A DNA stretch of 64,000 nucleotides, taken from CAWGJF01 sp963822905 (GTDB lineage Bacteria > Bacteroidota > Ignavibacteria > Ignavibacteriales > Ignavibacteriaceae). The notes beneath the pieces are model-generated. The model saw only the letters and a program-made list of their open reading frames with translations. It did not search any database and was not told the DNA's origin. This document shows, one piece after another, positions 15,112-25,062 of this stretch (the first letter of the stretch is position 1; every line of letters begins with the position of its first letter). Location of the stretch: positions 62,001 to 126,000 of the forward strand of contig CAWGJF010000001.1 of NCBI GenBank assembly GCA_963822905.1. Reading direction: 5' to 3'. Both the position numbers and the translations under genes were made by a program.

Positions 15112-15424
15112 TTAAAACACTTTTTTATAAAAGAAAACAAAGAACATATATCATTTTTGAAATTGAGATGCAATCTATTGCTCTTTGGTTCATTAGAATA
15201 ATTGTTTCTTCTGTTAACTATTTTTTGATATTAAGCTATTTCTCAATCATAAAAAAATCAATTTTAATTATAAGAAGGTTTTTGATTTTTACTATCAAAC
15301 AAACTAATCTAATAACTGAAAGTTGCTAAATCGAAAAGAAAATCAGATTAAAATAAAAAACATATTGATTCAAAATGGCATTATTCATGGTAAGGGGCTA
15401 TAAATTAAGTATTTGGAAAGTACC
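15112..15424. other. AT-rich divergent intergenic region
   Basis: About 310 bases between the divergent hydrolase and nfnA. A frame on the plus strand is open but has no ribosome site and a low-complexity Ile/Phe-rich product, so I do not call it. It presumably holds promoters for both neighbours; GGAAAG at 15415-15420 is the nfnA ribosome site. Confidence 0.5.
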
Positions 15425-16288
15425 ATGCATAAAATAATCTCTGCAAAATTCCTAGCGCCGAATATAAAACGTTTTGAAATTGAAGCTCCTAAAATTGCTG
15501 AAAAAAGAAAACCCGGTCAATTTGTGATTATAAGAATCAATGATGAAGGCGAAAGAGTTCCCCTTACAATTGCAGATTCTAATGTTTCAAACGGGACGAT
15601 TACTCTAATTGTCCAGGGAATAGGAAAAACAACACAACAATTAAACTCACTCGAATCGGGTGATTTTATTAATGATGTGGTTGGGCCTCTGGGCAAAGCT
15701 TCTCACATTGAAAATTTTGGAACTGCTGTAAGCATCGGCGGTGGTGTTGGAACTGCAATTGCGTTTCCAACTGCAGTAGCTTTAAAGAATGCCGGCAACC
15801 ACACAATTTCAATAATCGGTGGAAGATCAAAAGAGTTTGTAATCCTGGAAGATGAAATGAAAAAGGTTTGTAATGAAGTTTTTATTACAACCGACGATGG
15901 AAGCTACGGAAAGCATGGTTTTGTAACCGATCAATTAAAAGAATTAATTGAAAATAGGAAAATAGATTTTGTCCTTGCCATCGGTCCTATTCCAATGATG
16001 AAAGCAGTAGCGGCAGTAACAAAAGAAAAAAACATTCATACTGTTGTAAGTCTTAACCCGGTAATGGTTGATGGAACAGGAATGTGTGGCGGATGTCGTG
16101 CAACTGTTGATGGAAAAACAGTTTTTGTTTGCGTTGATGGCCCCGAGTTTGATGCACACAAGGTTGATTTTGAAACTCTAAGCAGACGAAACAGAACCTA
16201 TTTTATGCAGGAAAAGGATTCTCTTGAAAGCTTTCATCAATGTGAAAGTGAAAAAGTTTTTAATAAACAACTTCTGGAAACAACATAA
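15425..16288 (+). CDS. nfnA: NADH-dependent ferredoxin:NADP+ oxidoreductase subunit A (NfnA/SudB-like)
   Basis: Small FAD/[2Fe-2S] subunit of the electron-bifurcating NfnAB transhydrogenase, which couples NADPH, ferredoxin and NAD(H). FAD-binding PGQFVIIR and RVPLTIAD lie at about 30-55, the NAD-binding GGGVGTAIAFP near 100 and the iron-sulfur cysteines in GTGMCGGCRATV and FVCVDGPEFD near the C-terminus. Start ATG 15425 follows GGAAAG; TTG at 15413 lies inside or before that site. The 12-base spacing to nfnB marks an operon. Annotation as dihydroorotate dehydrogenase electron-transfer subunit or sulfide dehydrogenase beta is a common alternative for this family. Confidence 0.9.
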   Translation: MHKIISAKFLAPNIKRFEIEAPKIAEKRKPGQFVIIRINDEGERVPLTIADSNVSNGTITLIVQGIGKTTQQLNSLESGDFINDVVGPLGKASHIENFGTAVSIGGGVGTAIAFPTAVALKNAGNHTISIIGGRSKEFVILEDEMKKVCNEVFITTDDGSYGKHGFVTDQLKELIENRKIDFVLAIGPIPMMKAVAAVTKEKNIHTVVSLNPVMVDGTGMCGGCRATVDGKTVFVCVDGPEFDAHKVDFETLSRRNRTYFMQEKDSLESFHQCESEKVFNKQLLETT

Positions 16289-16300
16289 CGGTTTTAAGAG

Positions 16301-17734
16301 ATGGCAAACACACTTACAAATAAAGAGAGAATGAAAATCCCGCGTCAGCCAATGCCGGAACAAAATAGTTTGGAACGAAGTCGCAATTTTAACGAAGTGA
16401 ATATTGGCTTTACAGAAGAGCTTGCAAAATTGGAAGCTCTAAGATGCATTCAGTGTCCGAAACCAACATGTGTTTCCGGATGTCCGGTTGGTGTGAAAAT
16501 CGGAGATTTTATAAACTTAATTGCCGAGGGAGATTACCTCGGTGCTGCATCAAAGTTAAAAGAAGATAATCTTCTTCCTGCAATTTGTGGAAGAGTTTGT
16601 CCGCAGGAGGAACAATGTGAAGTTAAATGTGTTGTTGGTAAAAAAGGCGAGCCTGTTGCTATCGGAAGATTAGAAAGATTTGTTGCAGATTATGAAAGAG
16701 AAGCTGTTGGTATCAGAGCTCCTGAAATAAAACCGAAAACGGGAAAAAAGGTTGCAATTGTTGGTAGTGGCCCGGCTGGTTTAAGTTGTGCCGGTGATTT
16801 GATTCAAATGGGTCACGATGTTACCGTTTTTGAAGCTTTGCACGAACTCGGCGGCGTTTTGGTTTATGGAATTCCTGAATTTCGTCTTCCAAAATCTATA
16901 GTAAAAGCAGAAATCGACTCGCTAAAGAATCTTGGCGTTGACTTCAGACCCAACTCTGTTATAGGCTTTACAGATACTATTGATGAGCTTCTTGCCAATG
17001 GATATGATGCTGCATTTATTGCTGTCGGTGCCGGGCTTCCATATTTCCTGAATATTCCGGGCGAAAATTTCAGCGGTGTTTATTCTTCAAATGAATTTTT
17101 AACTCGTGTTAATTTGATGAAAGCTTACAAATTTCCTGAGTTTGATACACCGGTTTTCAACTGCAAAGATAAAAATGTTGCTGTATTCGGCGGTGGAAAT
17201 ACAGCAATGGATGCTGTTCGAACTTCGAAAAGACTTGGGGCAAAGAATGCATATATAATTTACAGAAGATCCGATGCTGAAATGCCGGCAAGAAAAGAAG
17301 AAGTTCACCATGCAAAAGATGAAGGAATAGAGTTTCTTTATCTTTCAAATCCATTAGAATTTATCGGAGATAAAAACGGCTGGCTAAGATCAGTTAAGCT
17401 GCAGAAAATGGAACTTGGCGAACCGGATGCTTCGGGCAGAAGAAGACCGGTTCCTATTGCCGGATCGGAATACAATATTCCAATCGATATGGCTGTCATT
17501 GCAATCGGGAATGGTTCAAACCCGATAATTCAACAAACAACTCCTGATATAAATTACAACAAATGGGGTAATATTGTTGCCGATGATGGAACAATGAAAA
17601 CTTCCAAACGTGGAGTATTTGCCGGCGGCGATATTGTAACCGGAGGAGCAACTGTAATTCTTGCAATGGGTGCTGGGAGAAAAGCTGCTGCTGCAATTGG
17701 AAAATTTCTTTCGGGAGAAGAACTCTGGAATTAA
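16301..17734 (+). CDS. nfnB: NADPH-dependent ferredoxin oxidoreductase subunit B (NfnB/GltD-like)
   Basis: 477 residues, the normal length for the large Nfn/SudA subunit. N-terminal [4Fe-4S] cysteines are in ALRCIQCPKPTCVSGCPVG and CGRVCPQEEQCEVKC, followed by an FAD-binding GSGPAGLSCAGDL (about 152) and NADPH-binding GGGNTAMDAVRT (about 300), ending with GVFAGGDIVTGGATVILAMG. The order gltD-like after nfnA with 12 bases between them is typical of nfnAB. The alternative of glutamate synthase small subunit is unlikely because no gltB is present and the partner is NfnA. A hairpin terminator follows. Confidence 0.92.
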   Translation: MANTLTNKERMKIPRQPMPEQNSLERSRNFNEVNIGFTEELAKLEALRCIQCPKPTCVSGCPVGVKIGDFINLIAEGDYLGAASKLKEDNLLPAICGRVCPQEEQCEVKCVVGKKGEPVAIGRLERFVADYEREAVGIRAPEIKPKTGKKVAIVGSGPAGLSCAGDLIQMGHDVTVFEALHELGGVLVYGIPEFRLPKSIVKAEIDSLKNLGVDFRPNSVIGFTDTIDELLANGYDAAFIAVGAGLPYFLNIPGENFSGVYSSNEFLTRVNLMKAYKFPEFDTPVFNCKDKNVAVFGGGNTAMDAVRTSKRLGAKNAYIIYRRSDAEMPARKEEVHHAKDEGIEFLYLSNPLEFIGDKNGWLRSVKLQKMELGEPDASGRRRPVPIAGSEYNIPIDMAVIAIGNGSNPIIQQTTPDINYNKWGNIVADDGTMKTSKRGVFAGGDIVTGGATVILAMGAGRKAAAAIGKFLSGEELWN

Positions 17735-17758
17735 TATAATAAACTGACTTCCTTTCTT

Positions 17759-17790
17759 TTGCCCTGAATATATTAATTCGGGGCAATTTT
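17759..17790 (+). terminator. Terminator after nfnAB
   Basis: TTGCCCTGAAT and ATTCGGGGCAA form an 11-bp stem with one G-T pair around a 5-base loop, followed by TTTTGTTTT. Confidence 0.75.
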
Positions 17791-17860
17791 GTTTTAAATA
17801 TCTTCTTTCCTTAAATCCATCATAATAATTATCTTTGCCTTCATAAAAACCAGAGTGAAC

Positions 17861-19327
17861 ATGAAAATCGCGTTTGTTTCCACAGAAGCAGTTCCTTTTG
17901 CAAAAACGGGCGGACTAGCAGACGTTGCTGGGTCACTTCCTATCGCATTAGAAAAACTCGGATGTGAAGTGAAATTATTTATCCCTAAATATTTTTCAGT
18001 GGACGAATCCCGCCATAGCTTAAAATACAATTGGAAAATCGGTGAAATGCCAATTAGAGTAAACGGACAAATCCGTTCTGTTCATGTTCACCAAAGCAAA
18101 CTCCCGGATTCTAACGTAGAGGTTAATTTTATCGACTGCCCTCATTACTTTCACCGCCACAGAATTTATACAAATGATGTTGATGAGGATGAACGTTTTA
18201 TACTTTTTTCAAAGAGTGTGATAGAACTGTTTCAGAGGCTTCAATGGGTTCCGGATGTAATTCATTGCAACGATTGGCAAACAGGGTTGATTCCTCTTTT
18301 TATTAAGGATAATTACAGCTGGGACAAGATGTTTGATAAAACAGGAACCCTTTTCACAATCCACAATATTGGCTACCAGGGAAGATTTTCTAAATCGGTT
18401 TTGAGTGCCGCAGAAATTAAAGGAAGTTTATTTTATCCCGGTGGGCCTGTTGAACAGAATGGCAGTGTTTCTTTTATGAAAACCGGGATCGTATTTGCGG
18501 ATATTATTAATACTGTCAGCAACACATATTCTCATGAAATACTTACTAATGAATTCGGTGCGGGACTTCAAACCACGCTTCGTGAAAGAATTGAAGATCT
18601 GTATGGAATTTTAAATGGAGCAGATTATAATCTTTGGAATCCTGAAACAGACAAACATTTGCCTTTTCAGTTTTCAAAAGAGAGTTTAAACGGTAAGGTT
18701 GAGAATAAAAAATTCCTTCTTAAACATTTTGGCCTTCCATTTAAAGAACAGATTCCTCTAATCGGAATAGTTTCGCGAATGGTTGTTCAAAAAGGATTTG
18801 ATATGTTCGCTGACGCAATTAACGATTTAATGAAATTGGAAGCGCAATGGATTGTTCTTGGCTCAGGTGAAGATCGTTTTGAAAATCTGTTCAGGCAACT
18901 TTCTAATAAACTTCCATACAAAATGGGGACTTATATTGGTTACAACAATGAACTCTCTCATTTAATTGAGGCTGGATCAGATATGTTTTTAATGCCTTCG
19001 CGGTATGAACCCTGCGGCTTGAATCAAATTTATAGTTTGAAATATGGAACCGTTCCTATTGTCCGTAAAACCGGAGGTCTTGCCGATACCATACACGATT
19101 GGGACGAATTAAATCATTATGGCTTTCATACAGGTACGGGTTTTTCATTTAATGATGCTACCGGTTTTGCATTGTTTAAATCGGTCGAGCGAGCAATAAA
19201 TTGTTATAAACAAAAAGATATTTGGGGAAAAATTCAAATGAATGGAATGGAAAAAGACTATTCATGGAATCATTCTGCTGAACAATATTTGGAGCTTTAT
19301 AAACTAGCCAAAGAAAAACGCAGCTAA
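17861..19327 (+). CDS. glgA: Glycogen synthase (ADP-glucose, GT5 family)
   Basis: Elongates alpha-1,4-glucan from ADP-glucose. 488 residues with the N-terminal nucleotide-binding KTGGLADVAGSLP at about 18-30, CNDWQTGL near 140, TIHNIGYQG near 168 and the C-terminal RYEPCGLNQIYS and KTGGLADT retaining-transferase motifs. Start ATG 17861; a GTG six bases earlier is also in frame. It is followed by a convergent gene whose stop overlaps its own by four bases. No other glycogen genes are nearby. Confidence 0.95.
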   Translation: MKIAFVSTEAVPFAKTGGLADVAGSLPIALEKLGCEVKLFIPKYFSVDESRHSLKYNWKIGEMPIRVNGQIRSVHVHQSKLPDSNVEVNFIDCPHYFHRHRIYTNDVDEDERFILFSKSVIELFQRLQWVPDVIHCNDWQTGLIPLFIKDNYSWDKMFDKTGTLFTIHNIGYQGRFSKSVLSAAEIKGSLFYPGGPVEQNGSVSFMKTGIVFADIINTVSNTYSHEILTNEFGAGLQTTLRERIEDLYGILNGADYNLWNPETDKHLPFQFSKESLNGKVENKKFLLKHFGLPFKEQIPLIGIVSRMVVQKGFDMFADAINDLMKLEAQWIVLGSGEDRFENLFRQLSNKLPYKMGTYIGYNNELSHLIEAGSDMFLMPSRYEPCGLNQIYSLKYGTVPIVRKTGGLADTIHDWDELNHYGFHTGTGFSFNDATGFALFKSVERAINCYKQKDIWGKIQMNGMEKDYSWNHSAEQYLELYKLAKEKRS

Positions 19328-22035
19328 AACGTAATCGCATATCCAATAGAAAAATAAAACAAAATATCTCCCCAGCTAATCGGATTTTCAGGCAAATCTT
19401 TATTCAAAAGGAAACTTCTGCCTACAGAAAAATCTGCGGGGCCAACCGGTGTGTCAAAAGAAAGGGTTGTTCCTATTCCATGGATTAAATCTTTAAATTT
19501 TATTTGTTCCTGGAACGCCCATGTTGATCCGAGATCGTAACGAAAAGACAGGTATGTATTAAAAAATATTTTAAAGGGAAACTGATACTGGTAATTTAAC
19601 GATGCAATAAAAATCTGTCTACCTCTCATTTCATTGTCATGCAACCCAAAAAAGGAATACTGTCCACCCATTGAAAATTGTTCGCTAAGCGGAAGTGTTT
19701 TGTCTGCAAAACCGATCTGAAGTCTTGGGGTTATAACACTGTGTTTGTGAAGCTTAAAATAATATTTCATATCAAGTCCTACCATCAAATAACCTTCGTT
19801 ACCGCCCAAGACACTTTGAGCCGTTTCATAAAAACCATTAAAATATAAACCGTCGTCCGGATATGGATATTTATTCTGGTTGTCTATTATAGCTGCTATT
19901 CTCAAACTGACAATGTTTGTTTTAAAAGCGCTTGTTGGCATATTCTCTTTGTTTTTAATCTCGTCAACCTGGTATTTACCTTTAAAAATAAGTTTGCCGA
20001 ATTTTTCTATTTGTGTGCCGAGAGAGAGAGAGCCGCCATAAAATATTTGTCTGTATCGGCCGGTTTTTTCACTGGAAAAACTCCTGCGTGTATCGCTGTC
20101 AACCCTTCGGTAGGTAGTAATATCATTAAATTTATAAAACGCATTCAGATCATATGTCAGGTAGGTATTCAGAACCCTGTACGCAATATGATCGAGAGTA
20201 TAAGCCCTGTTTCTTGCCCCGGCCAAAACAAAAAAACCAAGTTCTGATCCTGTGCCAAATAAATTTTCTTCTCTGAGATCAAGACTTAATTGAACATTAT
20301 AAACGTTGTCAGTTAAAAAACCAATTTTTAAAAGGCTGGAAACTTTGTCGCGTAAATTAAGGTTTAGAATATTCCCGGAATCTGATTTGGTTACTGTTAC
20401 GTTTATGTCTTCAAAAAATCTCGTGCTTCTTAAATTGTCGAGACCTTTTGCAACCATATCATACTTAAAAACATCTCCTTCGCTAATTGGAAATTCACGC
20501 GTAATTACCGTTCTGTTTGTTGTGCTACTAATGTTTACTTTGGAGATTGTTCCAATATCAAAATATAAAGTGAGTTCTCCTGTTTCCTCGTTAAAATTTT
20601 TATCTACAAAATCTGCCAATAAATATCCATGCGTTTTAATCTCCCTGTTTATTTTAATTATTCCATCGACTATGTTTTTGTTATTAATAGGTTTTCCGAT
20701 CATCCAATCTGCGATATTATAATTAATAGAGTCTCTAAGAACTGAAGAGCATACAACGTTTACGCTTTTTATTATCGGGTTTAATTCATAATTAAATTTC
20801 AGAATGGATTGGTTGCCCTCCTTGATTACCATGGCGTCGATATTTTTAAATCTGCCGGATGAATAAAACCCAATCAATTCTTTTTTTATCTGGACATCAG
20901 AGACCGAATCTTTTTTTTCTAAAAAATTACATTGTTCTTTTATAACTACGTCGACGGAAGTATCAATTTTTATGTTATAAAAATATATTGTCGGTTTTCC
21001 AATCTTAACAAAAAGCATCGAATCAATGCTGGATTTTATTTTACCAATTTGTTGCTTAGTATGAACATATCCTTCTTTAATTAAACTTCTCACATTAGAA
21101 AAATCTGCAGATTCCTTGTTATTCAGATCGGGAGCGATTTCTATATTAGCTTCTTTTAACTGGTCTTCATTAAGCTTTTTCATAGGTATGCTAACCGTTT
21201 GATCTGCTATTATCCAGGGAAATTCCAACTCATTCTCCTGATGAAGCGGGCTTGTTGTGTTTAATGCAATAACAAAGTCTGCTCCATACTTTTTTGTTGG
21301 AATAACCGGAATATTATCCGTCAATCCTCCGTCAACCAGCGTTAGAGAATCTGTTTCAATTGGTGCAAGAAAAAAAGAAACACTTGAACTCGCCCGCATT
21401 GCCCTGCTGAGTGAACCACTATCAAGAAGAACCTCTTCGCCTGTCACGAGGTTCGTGCAGACAGCTTTGTAATTATACAAAAGGTTATTAAAGTTTCCAT
21501 TAAGGAAAATTGGGGAAGAAAAACTTAGTAATGAAAGATAATTTGAAAGTTTAATTCCGTCATTAAATGATGTTGGAATGACCGGATTAAATCCATCGAG
21601 CCGCAAAGTAAGTACTGCCCGGTCCTCGGTAATTTTTTGATCCACAAAAAGCTCACGTCTGTTTGTTTCGTTTCCTAAAGAAATAAGATCATTCCAGTTG
21701 GTGTTAACCGCTATTGAATCAAGTTCGTTTACTGTGTATCCAGCAGAATAGAGGCCGCCAACTATACTTCCTATGCTTGTTCCAATAACTATGTCCGGAT
21801 AGATACCCTCTTCTTCCAAAGCTTTTAGCACACCAATTTGAGCAAGTCCCCGGGCACCGCCGCCGCTTAAGGCGTAACCAATAATCGGTAGATCAACGGG
21901 AACTTTATCTTCAAACCCAAAGGGTAATTTTTCGGTTCGTGTATTAATAGATATGTGAAAAGAGTTCTGGGCATTTAAGTAATATGAAAATAATAAAATG
22001 AGGAGGAGGATTATCTTTTTATTAAAGCTTTTCAT
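19324..22035 (-). CDS. Patatin-POTRA-Omp85 outer-membrane protein (PlpD-like)
   Basis: 903 residues. After a signal peptide (about 1-22) comes a patatin lipase domain with oxyanion GGGARGLAQIG near 59, nucleophile GTSIGSIVGG near 87 and catalytic Asp in VDGGLTDNIPV near 236. Then come POTRA-like segments (about 340-560) and a C-terminal beta-barrel of the Omp85/BamA type ending in FYFSIGYAITF, with a terminal Phe as in barrel signals. This is the Bacteroidota/FplA-PlpD layout: a phospholipase A1 displayed or released at the cell surface. It lies 64 bases downstream of yidC on the same strand and may be co-transcribed with it. Confidence 0.92.
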   Translation of the reverse strand: MKSFNKKIILLLILLFSYYLNAQNSFHISINTRTEKLPFGFEDKVPVDLPIIGYALSGGGARGLAQIGVLKALEEEGIYPDIVIGTSIGSIVGGLYSAGYTVNELDSIAVNTNWNDLISLGNETNRRELFVDQKITEDRAVLTLRLDGFNPVIPTSFNDGIKLSNYLSLLSFSSPIFLNGNFNNLLYNYKAVCTNLVTGEEVLLDSGSLSRAMRASSSVSFFLAPIETDSLTLVDGGLTDNIPVIPTKKYGADFVIALNTTSPLHQENELEFPWIIADQTVSIPMKKLNEDQLKEANIEIAPDLNNKESADFSNVRSLIKEGYVHTKQQIGKIKSSIDSMLFVKIGKPTIYFYNIKIDTSVDVVIKEQCNFLEKKDSVSDVQIKKELIGFYSSGRFKNIDAMVIKEGNQSILKFNYELNPIIKSVNVVCSSVLRDSINYNIADWMIGKPINNKNIVDGIIKINREIKTHGYLLADFVDKNFNEETGELTLYFDIGTISKVNISSTTNRTVITREFPISEGDVFKYDMVAKGLDNLRSTRFFEDINVTVTKSDSGNILNLNLRDKVSSLLKIGFLTDNVYNVQLSLDLREENLFGTGSELGFFVLAGARNRAYTLDHIAYRVLNTYLTYDLNAFYKFNDITTYRRVDSDTRRSFSSEKTGRYRQIFYGGSLSLGTQIEKFGKLIFKGKYQVDEIKNKENMPTSAFKTNIVSLRIAAIIDNQNKYPYPDDGLYFNGFYETAQSVLGGNEGYLMVGLDMKYYFKLHKHSVITPRLQIGFADKTLPLSEQFSMGGQYSFFGLHDNEMRGRQIFIASLNYQYQFPFKIFFNTYLSFRYDLGSTWAFQEQIKFKDLIHGIGTTLSFDTPVGPADFSVGRSFLLNKDLPENPISWGDILFYFSIGYAITF

Positions 22036-22099
22036 ATTAGTCCGTACAAAGCCTGCAAATCGTTAAAGCAGAAATATGGATTTTATTATTATCCGTCTT

Positions 22100-23977
22100 T
22101 TATTTTTTCTTTTTCTGCTGTGATTTTGCCTGCGTATCAGCAGCTTCCATCAGTCTTGACATAAATCCTTTTTTCTGACTAGGGTTTTTTACCGGTTCTA
22201 ATTTCATATCATCATGAGTATGATTTATATAATATTGCTGAGCAATTGAAAAAACATTAAACATAAAATAGTAAAGATTAAGTCCCGATGGAAAGGACAT
22301 AAACAAGATTGTAAGCATAACCGGCATTATATAAATCATTGCTTGTTGTTTAGGATCTTTCATTGTCATTTTCTGCTGAACGAATGTTGTAACCCCCATC
22401 AACAGAGCAAGTCCGCTTATTTGTTGAACACCAAACAATGGTAATTTAAAGCCAAGATTATAAATAACATCCGGGTTTGAAAGATCTTTAATCCACGAAA
22501 TAAATGGCTGTTGCCTTAATTCAATCGCAGATTGAAAAAGTCCCCACAGTGCAATAAAAATAGGCATCTGAAGCACCATCGGTAAACAACCGCCCGCAGG
22601 GTTTACACCATAAGTTTGATAGAGTTTCATGGTTTCTTTGTTCAGTTTCTGCGGATCATCTTTTAGCTTCTCTTTTAGCTCGGCTATTTTGGGCTGAAGA
22701 AGTTGCATCTTCTTCATTGATTTATAGCTTGTCTTTGTAAGAGGATAAAGAACAAACTTAATTATCAAAGAAAAGACAATTATTACGAATCCGTAATTAG
22801 GAATAAAGAGATGCAGAAAATTAAATAATGGAAGCAGTACATATTCTGCTATTGGCCGAACAATAAATTTAAGACCAAAAAAACTTCCAAAATCTATAAG
22901 CGCTCTTAGGTGATGACCCAAATGCTGAAGCTTTTCATAATCAACTGGACCAATAAACAAGGTGAAATTCTTTTGCTCCAAATCAGTATTTCTAAAGGGA
23001 ACTATTAACCTGGCATTATAAAATTCTTTCACACCTAACGTTTTAGTTGGCTCCCGGTATCCTTCTAAGTAAGCGCCATCAACGGAATTTGGATACTGGG
23101 GAATCATTACAGCGGCAAAATATTTATTTCTTACTGCAACCCAGTCAACATTACCATTAAAATCCTTTCCTTTTTTTGATCCATCTGATTCAGCGTCAAA
23201 AATTACCTGTTCGTCACCATAATAAACACTTGAGTTTGAGTAGTTCGCTTCATTGGTTGAGTTTTCTTCTACAAACCTGACTCCATTATTCCAAACCACA
23301 TCGTATGTATTATCACTAACCAGATTATTCATTCCTTTAAAAGAAATTCCTGAAAGAATTGAGTATTTATTTCCATAAAAAATAAATTTTTTCTCAATGT
23401 AGCTATCAGAATTTACGTTCAGTTTAAAGACAATAATTAGCGAGTCGTCACCCCTTACTTTTTCAAAACCGGATTTGAAATCTACGTCGAAGATAAAATC
23501 GGAAGTGTTGATAGCCTTTCCGTCTGCCGAGACAAAAGACAGATCATAAGAATTGCCCTGGGAAAAATTAATTAGCTGAATTGCGTTCTTATAATAATTG
23601 GTATCTTCGGTTGCATTAAGAGAATACCAGTTATTGAATTTCTTAAGATAAATTTTGTGAAAGTTTGCGCCTTTTGTTGAAAGTTCATAAATGGCATTGT
23701 CCGTTTCGATGGTTACTATTTTACCATTTCCCGGACGAATTTTAAAATATTTTCCGGTGTCAAGCGTGTCAGAGCCGGCAGGATTACTTTCTTCTTTGCT
23801 TTTCTTTTCTTCCTTCTTCTTAGTTTCCTGTTTTACCTGGGTCGTGTCAATTGTAACGAGGGTTGTGTCATTGCTGCTTTTTTTTGGGTTTTTATCCGGT
23901 TCGGGCGCGTTAAAATAAAGCCAGATAACTAATATTACTCCAATCAGTACAAATGCAATTGTTGTGTTTTTATCCAT
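22100..23977 (-). CDS. yidC: Membrane protein insertase YidC
   Basis: 625 residues. N-terminal membrane anchor (about 5-25), a low-complexity Lys/Glu/Thr linker, the large periplasmic beta domain (about 75-345), then the conserved insertase core with helices near 390-420, 455-480 and 535-580. PAGGCLPMVLQMPIFIALW is the signature motif, and a basic KKK tail binds the ribosome. It inserts and folds inner-membrane proteins with or without SecYEG. It follows rpmH-rnpA in the conserved order; yidD, often between rnpA and yidC, is absent (99-base gap). Confidence 0.97.
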   Translation of the reverse strand: MDKNTTIAFVLIGVILVIWLYFNAPEPDKNPKKSSNDTTLVTIDTTQVKQETKKKEEKKSKEESNPAGSDTLDTGKYFKIRPGNGKIVTIETDNAIYELSTKGANFHKIYLKKFNNWYSLNATEDTNYYKNAIQLINFSQGNSYDLSFVSADGKAINTSDFIFDVDFKSGFEKVRGDDSLIIVFKLNVNSDSYIEKKFIFYGNKYSILSGISFKGMNNLVSDNTYDVVWNNGVRFVEENSTNEANYSNSSVYYGDEQVIFDAESDGSKKGKDFNGNVDWVAVRNKYFAAVMIPQYPNSVDGAYLEGYREPTKTLGVKEFYNARLIVPFRNTDLEQKNFTLFIGPVDYEKLQHLGHHLRALIDFGSFFGLKFIVRPIAEYVLLPLFNFLHLFIPNYGFVIIVFSLIIKFVLYPLTKTSYKSMKKMQLLQPKIAELKEKLKDDPQKLNKETMKLYQTYGVNPAGGCLPMVLQMPIFIALWGLFQSAIELRQQPFISWIKDLSNPDVIYNLGFKLPLFGVQQISGLALLMGVTTFVQQKMTMKDPKQQAMIYIMPVMLTILFMSFPSGLNLYYFMFNVFSIAQQYYINHTHDDMKLEPVKNPSQKKGFMSRLMEAADTQAKSQQKKKK

Positions 23978-24076
23978 ATGTAACCAGAATTAGTACCTCC
24001 CCGAATACAGGAAATACTTATTGTTTATAATTTTGAATTTTGAATAATGAAGTTTAAACATAAAACTTTTAAAGTG

Positions 24077-24475
24077 TTATGCTGAATCAGCAACTCTGCT
24101 AATCAATTCTATTACCACAGGTTCTATTTCAGAAAGAGAAAGCCTTTTGGAATCTGATTGGTTTAAATTATTGGGTGAGATAACCAGGTAAATTAATAGC
24201 TTATCCTCATTGCAATATTGGAAAAAAATATATCGGTTCTTTCTATAAGCCTCTCTTATTAACCTTTTAAATCTGTTTCTCCAAACTGCTGTGCCTGCCT
24301 TTTTATGAACAACTACCCCAAATTTTATGACAAATTTAGTGTTGCTTTTATGAGTTAAAAATGTAGCCTTTAGTTTTTTGTTTTCAGATATTAAAATTTT
24401 ACCTTTTTTAAAGATTAATTCTATCTCTTTATTTTTCTTAATCCTATTGCTTGCTTTGAAACTCTGTTTTACCAA
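24077..24475 (-). CDS. rnpA: Ribonuclease P protein component
   Basis: Basic 132-residue protein that assists the RNase P RNA in 5' processing of tRNA. The family RNR motif is seen as RNRFKRLIREAYR (about 69-81), with the N-terminal SNRIKKNKEIELIFKKGK typical of RnpA. It lies 8 bases after rpmH on the minus strand, the conserved rpmH-rnpA pair next to the origin. Confidence 0.95.
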   Translation of the reverse strand: MVKQSFKASNRIKKNKEIELIFKKGKILISENKKLKATFLTHKSNTKFVIKFGVVVHKKAGTAVWRNRFKRLIREAYRKNRYIFFQYCNEDKLLIYLVISPNNLNQSDSKRLSLSEIEPVVIELISRVADSA

Positions 24476-24483
24476 TATTAGAT

Positions 24484-24627
24484 TTACTCATCACTTACAG
24501 ACAATTTCTTTCTTCCGCGAGCTCTTCTTCTTGCCAGCACCTTTCTTCCGTTTTTCGTTTTCATTCTCGAACGAAATCCATGCTTATTTTTTCGTTTACG
24601 TTTACTTGGCTGAAATGTTCTTTTCAT
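24484..24627 (-). CDS. rpmH: 50S ribosomal protein L34
   Basis: 47-residue, strongly basic protein beginning MKRTFQPSKRKRKNKHGFRS and containing KTKNGRKVLARRRARGRKK, the L34 signature, with a short acidic SVSDE tail. Start is ATG at 24627-24625. It heads the rpmH-rnpA-yidC operon that diverges from dnaA. Confidence 0.98.
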   Translation of the reverse strand: MKRTFQPSKRKRKNKHGFRSRMKTKNGRKVLARRRARGRKKLSVSDE

Positions 24628-25062
24628 AATTACTCCTATTTCTAAAAAAAGAATTCAAAAATAATAGCAAAGCTAATGATTATCAAGATATTATACATTC
24701 TATATTTACAGGTTTTCACTTCATCTGTGATCATTATTTTTATAAAAAAATAATTTGCGTCATACCTTAGAACTTCCTATTTTCAAGCAGTGGGAGGGCG
24801 AAGAAATTAGTGTGGATAACTTGTTGATAGTTGAAAAATGTGAAAACGTTTCACGTCCGGCTTTGTCATATTTCGAATCCCTCAAATTTCAATAATGTTT
24901 AGCAAAACACAAAAGAACACCCCAACTTCTTTTGTATTGGGCGGTTATCGTGATCCGTCTAATGTTGATAACTTGTTAGCTAATTGGTGTATTGTTCATT
25001 AAAATTGAATTGGTTATCAGACAGATTATACTTACAAACTCTTTTTATTGTGGATAACTTAA
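24628..25062. other. Likely oriC, rpmH-dnaA intergenic part with DnaA boxes
   Basis: This 435-base gap contains TGTGGATAA at 24811-24819 and again at 25049-25057 (perfect DnaA boxes), TGTTGATAA at 24963-24971 and TGTTGATAG at 24822-24830 (variants). The box at 25049 ends five bases before the dnaA ATG, which suggests DnaA autoregulation. AT-rich segments flank it. Divergent promoters for rpmH and dnaA must also lie here. Confidence 0.75.

Noticed and set aside
15112..15329. Small open frame on the plus strand upstream of nfnA
   Set aside because: No ribosome site, low-complexity Ile/Phe/Ser composition and no protein-like pattern; an AT-rich chance frame.
19324..19330. TTT TAG at the end of the patatin gene as another slip site
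   Set aside because: The protein ends in a typical barrel C-terminus with Phe and lies against the glgA stop; no continuation is expected.
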